Positions 1 to 5,630 of a stretch of DNA of 5,970 nt are shown here, in pieces. The notes under the pieces were generated by a model that had not been told where the DNA came from, did not search any database, and worked only from the letters and a program-made list of their open reading frames with translations. The translations under genes were made by a program, and so were the position numbers. Within the stretch, counting starts at the first letter, position 1. Every line of letters begins with the position of its first letter. The DNA is from Prevotellaceae bacterium (GTDB taxonomy: Bacteria > Bacteroidota > Bacteroidia > Bacteroidales > UBA932): the NCBI GenBank assembly GCA_031289385.1, contig JAITPP010000353.1, forward strand, positions 1-5,970. Direction: 5' to 3'.

Positions 1-1194
1 ATGCTCGTTGCTGATTAAATTTAGATGCGCATTTATTCCCGCCAACAATCCTTGTGCGGCGGCTTCTTCGTAACCTGTTGTTCCATTTATCTGTCCGGCA
101 AAAAATAAATTCTCAATTAATTTTGTTTCTAAGGTATGATAAAGTTGAGTCGGCGGAAAATAATCATATTCAATTGCATATCCGGGACGAAATATTTTGA
201 GATTTTCAAAACCTTCAACTTTTCGCAAAGCCTTATATTGCACGTCAAGCGGCAAGGACGATGAAAATCCGCTCAAATAATATTCGTTTGTATCAAAACC
301 TTCGGGCTCTAAAAATAACTGATGAGATTCTTTATCAGAAAATGTTTTAATTTTATCTTCGATACTCGGACAGTATCTTGGTCCGATGCCTTTAATAATT
401 CCTGTGAACAACGGCGAGTCATCAAATCCTGATTCCAGAATTTTATGAACTTCGGGAGATGTGTGAATTATATAACAAGGTTTTTGTTTTCCGACAGGCG
501 TAATTTCGGGAAGAAAAGAAAACTTTGATGGATTTTCGTCGCCATACTGAATAGTCAATTTTTCAAAATTTATAGTTCTTCCGTCAAAGCGTGGCGGAGT
601 TCCTGTTTTCATGCGCCCCGATTCAAATCCCAAAGAAACAAGTTGCTCGGTTAAACCAACAGAAGGCATCTCTCCCATTCTGCCGCCAACAAGCTGAGTT
701 CGTCCAACATGAATTTTCCCATTAAGAAAAGTTCCCGCCGTAAGAATTACAGCCTTTGCATAAAATTTAACGCCGAGCGCAGTTTGCACTCCTTCGATTT
801 TTCCATTCTTCACAAAAACATTTTCAACAAAGTCTTGCCAAAACGAAAGATTTGCATTTGCCTCCAACATCTTTCTCCACTCAACAGAAAAAAGCGTTCT
901 GTCGCATTGCGCGCGCGGACTCCACATTGCAGGTCCTTTTGAACGGTTGAGCATTCGAAACTGAATAGATGTTTTGTCGGTAACAATTCCTGTGCATCCG
1001 CCAAGCGCATCAATTTCGCGAACAATTTGTCCTTTCGCAACTCCGCCAACAGCAGGGTTGCACGACATGGATGCAAATTTAGTCATGTCCATAGAGATTA
1101 AAAGCACTTGCGAACCCATTTTTGCTGCTGCTGCTGCTGCCTCGCATCCCGCGTGTCCTCCACCGACAACGATTATATCGAACGTATAAAGCAT
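1..1194 (-). CDS. mnmG: MnmG (GidA), tRNA uridine 5-carboxymethylaminomethyl modification enzyme, N-terminal 398 residues; C-terminus beyond the left edge
   Basis: MnmG is the FAD- and NADH-dependent cytoplasmic partner of the GTPase MnmE. Together they install the (carboxymethyl)aminomethyl group at C5 of wobble uridine 34 in a subset of tRNAs. My translation of the minus strand from the ATG at 1192-1194 stays open for 398 codons to base 1; the family is usually about 620 residues, so roughly the last third is missing. The N-terminal FAD-binding Rossmann motif GGGHAG is at residues 11-16. The conserved SCNPAVGG holds Cys45 and GPRYCPSIEDK holds Cys275, equivalent to E. coli Cys47 and Cys277. 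The strongly conserved FFAGQINGTTGYEEAAAQG is near residues 364-382. WSPRAQ near residue 91 is the form I associate with Bacteroidota. The start codon directly follows the ybeY stop codon without a Shine-Dalgarno, which suggests translational coupling. Residues 19-24 are six alanines encoded by a pure GCA run. The identification is very secure. Confidence 0.97.
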   Translation of the reverse strand, partial: MLYTFDIIVVGGGHAGCEAAAAAAKMGSQVLLISMDMTKFASMSCNPAVGGVAKGQIVREIDALGGCTGIVTDKTSIQFRMLNRSKGPAMWSPRAQCDRTLFSVEWRKMLEANANLSFWQDFVENVFVKNGKIEGVQTALGVKFYAKAVILTAGTFLNGKIHVGRTQLVGGRMGEMPSVGLTEQLVSLGFESGRMKTGTPPRFDGRTINFEKLTIQYGDENPSKFSFLPEITPVGKQKPCYIIHTSPEVHKILESGFDDSPLFTGIIKGIGPRYCPSIEDKIKTFSDKESHQLFLEPEGFDTNEYYLSGFSSSLPLDVQYKALRKVEGFENLKIFRPGYAIEYDYFPPTQLYHTLETKLIENLFFAGQINGTTGYEEAAAQGLLAGINAHLNLISNEH

Positions 1195-1611
1195 TTAAAA
1201 TGTTAATTTTTTAAGATAAATATTTTCTTTTGAACGCATTACGGCGATTTCAGATTCGGTAGAATCGCAATACAAACAAAGATGAAGAATGCCGTGTATC
1301 ATTACTCTATGCAGTTCGTCATCAAATAATTGTTTATATTCAATCGCATTTGCGCGAACGGTATCAATACTTATAAAAATATCGCCTGAAATATTTACAC
1401 CTTCGCAAAAATCAAATGTGATGACATCGGTAAAATAATTGTGATTCAGATACTTTTTATTTATATCAAGAAGATGGGCATCAGAACAGAAAATGAAATT
1501 TATTTCGCCGATATTTTTATTTTCACTTTTAGCAACATCGGCTATCCACTGTTTAATTTTTCGTTTATTTTTTAAATCAAAAGAAATATTTTCTGTGAAA
1601 AATCTTATCAT
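1195..1611 (-). CDS. ybeY: YbeY, endoribonuclease / rRNA maturation factor
   Basis: YbeY is a small metal-dependent endoribonuclease involved in 16S rRNA 3'-end maturation and 70S ribosome quality control. The 138-residue length is normal for Bacteroidota. TDVITFDF at residues 61-68 matches the conserved T-[ND]-[VI]-[LIT]-[ST]-F signature. The metal-binding helix MIHGILHL supplies His106 and His110. The classical third ligand in HGxLHLxGYDH is replaced by Asp116, as I recall for Bacteroidota homologues (typically HGILHLCGYKD). Here the normally invariant Gly of that loop is also changed, to Leu113, and Cys115 stands where Lys is usual. Downstream, the TAA is immediately followed by the mnmG ATG. 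Upstream, 53 nt separate the gene from the envC stop, with no convincing promoter or terminator, so it is probably cotranscribed from the dut side. Identity is secure; full activity is an inference. Confidence 0.93.
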   Translation of the reverse strand: MIRFFTENISFDLKNKRKIKQWIADVAKSENKNIGEINFIFCSDAHLLDINKKYLNHNYFTDVITFDFCEGVNISGDIFISIDTVRANAIEYKQLFDDELHRVMIHGILHLCLYCDSTESEIAVMRSKENIYLKKLTF

Positions 1612-1664
1612 CTATTTGCTTTAAATTAATTAATAGTATTCAAGTTTTTATGTAAACAATAATT
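1612..1664 (-). other. AT-rich gap between envC and ybeY
   Basis: This is the only noticeable gap between genes downstream of envC (53 nt). It contains a TTAATTAA palindrome, but I see no hairpin with a T-run and no TAnnTTTG promoter at a sensible distance from the ybeY ATG. The simplest reading is that transcription continues through it; a weak internal promoter cannot be excluded. Confidence 0.4.
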
Positions 1665-2852
1665 TTATTTTTTCAATAGCCATTGCTGAGGATTTAATTT
1701 TGTTTCGCCTTTCCATAATTCAAAATGTAATTGCGAATCGTCTTTATCATCAACAACTTTTCCAAGCACCGTTCCTGTTTTTACATTGTCGCCTATTTTA
1801 ACTGTAGCAATCGCAAGGCGTCCATAAAGAGAAAAATATTCGCCATGTTTCAGCAATACGCAAATACGTAATCCGGCCATTGGAAATACAATTGTCACAA
1901 CACCATCGAAAGTAGATAAAACGTCTTCGCCTGCAACGGTTGATATATCTATGCCGTTATTTTCAGGTAGTTCCAAGTTTTTAAAAATATGATGAGAATG
2001 TTTGCCAAAAAATCCCACAATATTTCCCTGCTTAACAGGCCATGGCAAGCGTCCGCGATTTGCTGAAAAATCGGCAGAAAGTTTAACATTTTCAGGAGTT
2101 TTTGTATTGCCTGTAACTTTATCTTTACTGACTTCTTTCTTTATTATTGATGTAAGTTTTTTATCTAAATTAGCCAATGCTGTACGTTTCTGCTCTATTT
2201 GTTTTTTCAAGGCAGTTTCATCTTTTTTCAGTCCTTCTAAAATTTTCTTCGCTGCCAATTCATCTTTTTCCAATTTTTCTATATCGCTTTTTCGCTCTGA
2301 TTTATAAATATCCAGTTCTTGTTTTTTGCTTGCCAATAAAGACATTTCGTCGCTTACCTGTTTTGTTGTTTGTTCAATTTTAGCTGCTTGCACAAACACA
2401 ACATCTGCATAAGATTGCAAATATTTCAATCGCCGATAAGCCTGACTAAGATCGTCGCTTGCAAATACGTACATCAGCCAAGTGGCTTTTTTGCGATTCA
2501 TATAAATATTAACCAACAGTTCGGAATATGAATCTTTAAGCCTGTTTAGCTGCGATTTGATTTCGGATACTTTTTTATTTTTTTGTTGAATTTCGTTTTC
2601 GGTAATTGAAATTTGGATATCGGTATCGTTAATTAACTTTTTTCGTTGCGCAATTCGTTTATTAAGATCCGTTATATAAGCAGTTTTGCTTTGTTTTTCT
2701 TTTTTAGTTTCGGTAAGTTTCTTATCGAGATTTGCAATTTCTTTTTCTGCTTCTGTTTTACGTTTTTTGAGTTCAGCCTCTGTCTGCGAAAACAGAGGTA
2801 TTGCGACAAGCAAAAAAACTATACTTAGGATATGTTTAACAAAATATTTCAT
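1665..2852 (-). CDS. EnvC-like murein hydrolase activator: signal peptide, long coiled coil, degenerate LytM/M23 domain
   Basis: This is probably a periplasmic regulator that switches on a peptidoglycan amidase during cell separation, as EnvC does for AmiA/AmiB in E. coli. Residues 1 to about 22 form a signal peptide (basic start, hydrophobic core, FSQ cleavage region). Residues 24 to about 240 are Lys/Glu-rich heptads forming a long coiled coil, broken near residues 110-150 by the family-typical segment ending AYRRLKYLQSYAD. After a Ser/Thr/Lys linker, LPWPV at 269-273 opens a LytM/M23 fold running to the C-terminus at 395. Catalytic positions are largely lost. HxxxD is NNGID (Asn298, Asp302 kept), the YAHL histidine is Arg345, and HxH is Gln374-Leu-His376. 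A hydrolase role is therefore unlikely and an activator role fits. The ATG overlaps the upstream TPR stop in an ATGA, implying coupled translation. The amidase partner is not in this window. Confidence 0.9.
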   Translation of the reverse strand: MKYFVKHILSIVFLLVAIPLFSQTEAELKKRKTEAEKEIANLDKKLTETKKEKQSKTAYITDLNKRIAQRKKLINDTDIQISITENEIQQKNKKVSEIKSQLNRLKDSYSELLVNIYMNRKKATWLMYVFASDDLSQAYRRLKYLQSYADVVFVQAAKIEQTTKQVSDEMSLLASKKQELDIYKSERKSDIEKLEKDELAAKKILEGLKKDETALKKQIEQKRTALANLDKKLTSIIKKEVSKDKVTGNTKTPENVKLSADFSANRGRLPWPVKQGNIVGFFGKHSHHIFKNLELPENNGIDISTVAGEDVLSTFDGVVTIVFPMAGLRICVLLKHGEYFSLYGRLAIATVKIGDNVKTGTVLGKVVDDKDDSQLHFELWKGETKLNPQQWLLKK

Positions 2853-4564
2853 TTTAAATTTTTTATTAGCTTACATTTTTCAATTTTTTCATGGATTATA
2901 CTAACATTTGCAACGTCTTTTTTCGAGAGAGAATCTTCCCAATAAAGTATTGCTGTATCATATTCTTTTAATTCAAACAGCACATCTCCGTAATGATCTA
3001 AAATTACAGGGTTTTCGCGAGCGCCCAATGTCATTGCTTTACGAAAAACGGGTTTGGCTTCTTCGTTACGCCCGAGTTTGTGCAAAATCCAAGCGTATGT
3101 GTCAAGATATGTAGCATTTTCAGGCTCGGCATTGATTGTTTTTTTCGACATTTCAAGGGCGTGTTTCAAACTTTTATTATCTTCGCTCAAATAATACGCA
3201 TAATTATTGAGCACGCTGATATTTGCCGTATCAACTTCTAAAACCTTTTCGTAGGCTTTATAAGCCAATTTCTTTTCGCCGACAGCATGATACAAATCGC
3301 CAAGAAATGCTAACATTTCGTTATTATTTTTCCCATTTTTATTTGTATTCAATGTTTTTTCGAGAATTGCAATGGCATCTTTATATCGTTTTAATTCGTA
3401 TAAAGTAGAAGATTTTTGCAGCAAAAGTTCGTATTTTTCGCGTGAGTAAACCAGCGCCGTATCAATTGCCGACAACACTTTTTCTAAATTATTATCGTAA
3501 TACAATAGTGCAATTTTCATACTCCACGCAGAACTGTTTTGTTTATTCTGCTTTAATTCCTCGTCGATAATGCTTATTGCCTGATTTTGCCTTTCGGTTT
3601 GAAACAGAAACGATGCATAAAATTGTTTAAAACGCCAATCGTTGCTATAATTTTCGGCAAGCAGAGTAAATATATTTTCTACTTTTTCCTGATATTTTAT
3701 TTGTTGCCAAAATTGAAGCACAGGAGTAAAATATTCAAGTTTATCCGACAAGGGAATAAATTTATTTACCGCTACTTTATTAAGAATATCGAAGAACTTA
3801 TCATATTCATAACCTTCTCTGTACATTTCAGCTAAGGCAAACAGAGGCGCAGCATAAGTTTCATCAATTTCGTGCGCTCGTTCGAGATATTTGAGAGCAA
3901 GCGAATCGTTTCCCGCTCTGCCAAAAACCTCAGCAAGTAAAACATTTGCCTGCGGATTTTCGGTATCGTTTTCAAAATACCGCAACGCCTCTACCAGTGC
4001 CGTCGAATTATTATTTGTGGCATAATAAACCTGCTGTTTGGCAAACAATATTTTTTCATTAAATCCGATTTTTTTCTGTAACGAATCGTATAATTCCAAT
4101 GCTTTATCAAATTGATTTTGACGGCAATACAAAGAGCCTAAATCAAAATAAATATCTTCATCATTCTTTTTAAAACTCAAAAGATATTGATATGTTTTTA
4201 TCGACAAATCCAAATTGCCTGATAATTCGCTTATTTGCGCCAAATGTTTTCCGTACCAAAAATTTGTAGAATCTAATTTAAACGCCATTTGGCTTGTATG
4301 TAACGCATCGCTCAGGTATCCTGCTTTCAGCAACACGCTCGACATCAAATAATAACACGGCGAGCAATCGGGCGCAACAGAAATTGACTTTGATAAAAAA
4401 CGGTGAGCCTCCACTAAGTCGCCCTGATAATATTTTCGGGCTGCATTTATCAAATAATATTCGCGAGCGACATCAACAGGAACAGTTCCGTTTTTATTTG
4501 TACGCAACGATGAACATCCGATAAATACACAGAAAATTAAAACCAATTTAATGGATGCAAACAT
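2849..4564 (-). CDS. Tetratricopeptide-repeat lipoprotein of the dut-envC locus
   Basis: TPR arrays are helical scaffolds for protein-protein contacts; the specific partner is unknown. I choose the ATG at 4562-4564 (571 residues). It begins a lipoprotein signal peptide: Lys6, a hydrophobic stretch at 7-15, then FIG|C with Cys17 as the acylated residue, followed by polar SSLRTNKNG. The open frame continues upstream to an ATG at 4708 (619 residues), but those 48 extra residues overlap dut, are Lys/Asn/Gln-rich, and would bury the signal sequence. The mature protein is mostly degenerate 34-residue TPR helices. The clearest units are the last three, about residues 449-483, 484-518 and 519-550, with WILHKLGRNEEA and YGDVLFELKEYDTA as typical helix pairs. 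I recall similar C-termini in TPR proteins beside dut in other Bacteroidota. The gene overlaps envC by 4 nt, so a role with EnvC in envelope or division assembly is a reasonable inference, but no more than that. Confidence 0.88.
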   Translation of the reverse strand: MFASIKLVLIFCVFIGCSSLRTNKNGTVPVDVAREYYLINAARKYYQGDLVEAHRFLSKSISVAPDCSPCYYLMSSVLLKAGYLSDALHTSQMAFKLDSTNFWYGKHLAQISELSGNLDLSIKTYQYLLSFKKNDEDIYFDLGSLYCRQNQFDKALELYDSLQKKIGFNEKILFAKQQVYYATNNNSTALVEALRYFENDTENPQANVLLAEVFGRAGNDSLALKYLERAHEIDETYAAPLFALAEMYREGYEYDKFFDILNKVAVNKFIPLSDKLEYFTPVLQFWQQIKYQEKVENIFTLLAENYSNDWRFKQFYASFLFQTERQNQAISIIDEELKQNKQNSSAWSMKIALLYYDNNLEKVLSAIDTALVYSREKYELLLQKSSTLYELKRYKDAIAILEKTLNTNKNGKNNNEMLAFLGDLYHAVGEKKLAYKAYEKVLEVDTANISVLNNYAYYLSEDNKSLKHALEMSKKTINAEPENATYLDTYAWILHKLGRNEEAKPVFRKAMTLGARENPVILDHYGDVLFELKEYDTAILYWEDSLSKKDVANVSIIHEKIEKCKLIKNLK

Positions 4565-4643
4565 TATTTTGCTGCAAGTTTTTTTTATATGTTGTACGTT
4601 TTTTTTCAATTTTATATTTTGTTTTTTAAGATAAAAATCATTA

Positions 4644-5078
4644 TTATTTTGTTCCTGTTGAGCCAAATCCTCCATCGCCGCGATTTGATGACGATAATTG
4701 CGAAACACACTCCCACTCTACTCTTTCGAACTTGCTAATAACCATTTGAGCAATGCGTTCGCCGGGGTTTAAAGTAAATTCATCGTTCGACAAATTTATA
4801 ACAATCACGCCTATTTCGCCGCGATAATCGGAGTCAATCGTTCCGGGTGTATTCACCAACGAAATTCCGCTTTTTATTGCCAATCCGCTACGTGGGCGAA
4901 TTTGCGCCTCGTAGCCGTCGGGAAGTTCGATGAACAAACCGGTAGGAATAAGTTTGCGTTCTAACGGCTTCAAAATTACAGGCTCGCTGATATTTGCACG
5001 CAAATCAAGCCCCGCCGATTGCGCTGTGGCATAGGCAGGTACATCAAATGCCGATTTATTTACTATCTTTACTTTCAT
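4644..5078 (-). CDS. dut: dUTP diphosphatase (dUTPase)
   Basis: dUTPase hydrolyses dUTP to dUMP and pyrophosphate, keeping uracil out of DNA and supplying dUMP for thymidylate synthesis. At 144 residues this is a standard homotrimeric dUTPase, and all five family motifs are present in order: I, AGLDLRA at 22-28; II, RPRSGLA at 61-67; III, NTPGTIDSDYRGEIGV at 76-91, with catalytic Asp82 and uracil-discriminating Tyr85; IV, GERIAQMV at 106-113; and V, the flexible P-loop-like RGDGGFGSTG at 133-142. Nothing essential is missing, so the enzyme should be active. The ATG at 5076-5078 aligns with the family N-terminus (MKVKIVNKS). No Shine-Dalgarno is visible, only an A/T-rich leader, as is normal in Bacteroidota. 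It is the first gene of the minus-strand operon and follows a good promoter match at 5141-5172. Confidence 0.97.
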   Translation of the reverse strand: MKVKIVNKSAFDVPAYATAQSAGLDLRANISEPVILKPLERKLIPTGLFIELPDGYEAQIRPRSGLAIKSGISLVNTPGTIDSDYRGEIGVIVINLSNDEFTLNPGERIAQMVISKFERVEWECVSQLSSSNRGDGGFGSTGTK

Positions 5079-5140
5079 CTTTATATTTTATACTTTTGTG
5101 TTGCTCAAATTTTGCTTTATTGCATATTTATACAAAAGTA

Positions 5141-5172
5141 CAAAAATACAAAATATACAGATTAAATCAAAA
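5141..5172 (-). promoter_or_regulatory. Candidate Bacteroidota-type promoter for the dut operon
   Basis: Read on the minus strand, TTTTG (5172-5168) is followed after exactly 19 nt by TATTTTTG (5148-5141). This fits the phylum consensus TTTG-N19/21-TAnnTTTG. A second -7 match, TACTTTTG, abuts it at 5140-5133. The expected start site would leave an untranslated leader of roughly 50-60 nt before dut. No operator palindrome is evident. The match is by eye and untested. Confidence 0.65.
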
Positions 5173-5180
5173 CATATTTA

Positions 5181-5264
5181 TTTTTTGTTGATTTCTTTTT
5201 GCTTAGTCGTTGATTTACTGATTTGTTGATTTTGTTTTTTGTTGATTTGTTTTTTGTTGATTTG
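5181..5264. repeat. Array of five GTTGATTT units separated by T-rich spacers
   Basis: The octamer GTTGATTT occurs at 5187, 5209, 5225, 5241 and 5256. The last three copies have a 15-16 nt period, with spacers that are mostly T. It lies just upstream of the dut promoter. On the minus strand it reads as A-rich DNA with AAATCAAC phased at about 1.5 helical turns. It looks like a simple-sequence expansion. Minus-strand translation gives a low-complexity Asn-Gln-Gln-Lys-Thr stretch that should not be taken as protein. Confidence 0.8.
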
Positions 5265-5272
5265 AGATAAGC

Positions 5273-5308
5273 ACGCAGATGACGCATATACGACATATTT
5301 GCGCAGAT
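5273..5308. repeat. Degenerate 8-10 bp CGCAGAT-type tandem repeat
   Basis: Four consecutive related units are visible: ACGCAGATG, ACGCATAT, ACGACATAT and TTGCGCAGAT. Similar strings of ACGCAGAT are, as I recall, common between genes in Bacteroidota. The middle copies have diverged, and no function is known to me. Confidence 0.65.
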
Positions 5309-5332
5309 AAAAAAACTATTACTAAACTACAC

Positions 5333-5376
5333 GCCCTGAAAGGGCAACTTATTTCAGCGTAGGGCAACACCCTACG
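5333..5376. repeat. Pair of perfect hairpins, REP-like intergenic element
   Basis: The first palindrome has stem GCCCT (5333-5337) and AGGGC (5341-5345) around a GAA loop. The second has stem CGTAGGG (5358-5364) and CCCTACG (5370-5376) around a CAACA loop. Neither has a T-run on its 3' side in either orientation, so neither is a typical intrinsic terminator. A GC-rich double hairpin in an AT-rich spacer looks like a dispersed REP/BIME-like element; I recall similar GCCCTGAAAGGGC strings in other Bacteroidota. Confidence 0.65.
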
Positions 5377-5391
5377 AAAAAAAACGCAAAC

Positions 5392-5446
5392 AAAAAAAGT
5401 GCGGAGCACAAGAGATTATTAGAATTGCAACCGCTCACCCGCACTT
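5392..5446 (-). terminator. Long-loop inverted repeat followed by a T-run on the minus strand; possible terminator
   Basis: AAGTGCGG (5397-5404) and CCGCACTT (5439-5446) are perfect 8-bp complements separated by 34 nt. Read on the minus strand, the second arm runs straight into T's (CCGCACTTTTTTTG), which resembles an intrinsic terminator. It would stop antisense transcription coming from the insertion-sequence side before it reaches the dut promoter. The long loop weakens the case, and it may simply be one module of the repeat patchwork. Confidence 0.35.
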
Positions 5447-5448
5447 GT

Positions 5449-5482
5449 AGAATGAAGAATTAAGAGTTAAGAATGAAGAATT
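5449..5482. repeat. 13-bp direct repeat, AGAATGAAGAATT twice with a 21-bp period
   Basis: AGAATGAAGAATT is exact at 5449-5461 and 5470-5482, with AAGAGTTA between the copies. The purine-rich tract is typical of short A/G/T intergenic repeats in Bacteroidota. No gene overlaps it. Confidence 0.75.
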
Positions 5483-5485
5483 TAG

Positions 5486-5560
5486 CCCCCAACCCCTAAA
5501 GGGGAGTTTGGCTGTGGAAAATTTAGGAAGTACAGAAAAAGTCCCCTTTAGGGTGGGGTG
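5486..5560. repeat. Imperfect C-rich/G-rich inverted repeat, MITE- or REP-like
   Basis: The left arm (5486-5507) contains CCCCCAACCCCTAAAGGGG. The right arm (5541-5560) is its approximate reverse complement, GTCCCCTTTAGGGTGGGGTG, differing by a few substitutions or indels. About 33 nt lie between them. Each arm also contains its own small palindrome around TAAA/TTTA. Arms of this CCCCTAAAGGGG type are, as I recall, frequent between genes in Bacteroidota. It could be a short non-autonomous element or a boundary of the adjacent insertion sequence. Confidence 0.65.
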
Positions 5561-5604
5561 TAAAAAATATCAATAAAAGTTATAAATAATACGTTCCTTT
5601 TTTG

Positions 5605-5612
5605 TATCTTTG
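5605..5612 (+). promoter_or_regulatory. -7 promoter element of the putative insertion sequence
   Basis: TATCTTTG matches TAnnTTTG exactly and is followed by the GC-rich CGGC often seen next to it. It lies 18 nt before the ATG at 5631, predicting a very short leader. No good TTG-type -33 box is found 19-21 nt upstream, so promoter strength is uncertain. The element also explains why the in-frame TTG at 5610, which sits inside it, is not a credible start codon. Confidence 0.6.
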
Positions 5613-5630
5613 CGGCAAAAATATTTTATT

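Noticed and set aside
709..942. Plus-strand ORFs of 60-101 codons antisense to mnmG, envC, the TPR gene and dut
   Set aside because: They are Phe/Leu/Ser-rich shadows of AT-rich coding DNA with no promoter or conserved motif.
810..1076. Minus-strand 88-codon ORF inside mnmG
   Set aside because: It lies in another frame within a strongly conserved MnmG region and shows no recognisable protein features.
5091..5098. Plus-strand TACTTTTG, a TAnnTTTG match
   Set aside because: No plus-strand gene follows within 500 bp; chance is likely in T-rich DNA.
5181..5264. CRISPR-like array
   Set aside because: The unit is only 8 bp with T-rich, non-unique spacers of 7-14 nt and no cas gene; it is a simple repeat.
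5333..5376. Intrinsic terminator for either strand
   Set aside because: Both hairpins lack a T-run on the 3' side in both orientations.
5215..5409. Minus-strand ORF of 64 codons
   Set aside because: It is the translation of the GTTGATTT array, the CGCAGAT array and the hairpins. It has Asn-Gln-Lys-Thr low complexity and no promoter, so it is an artefact of repeats.
5610..5630. TTG at 5610 as the start of the coiled-coil ORF
   Set aside because: The codon lies within the TATCTTTG promoter element, and an ATG in the same frame follows at 5631.
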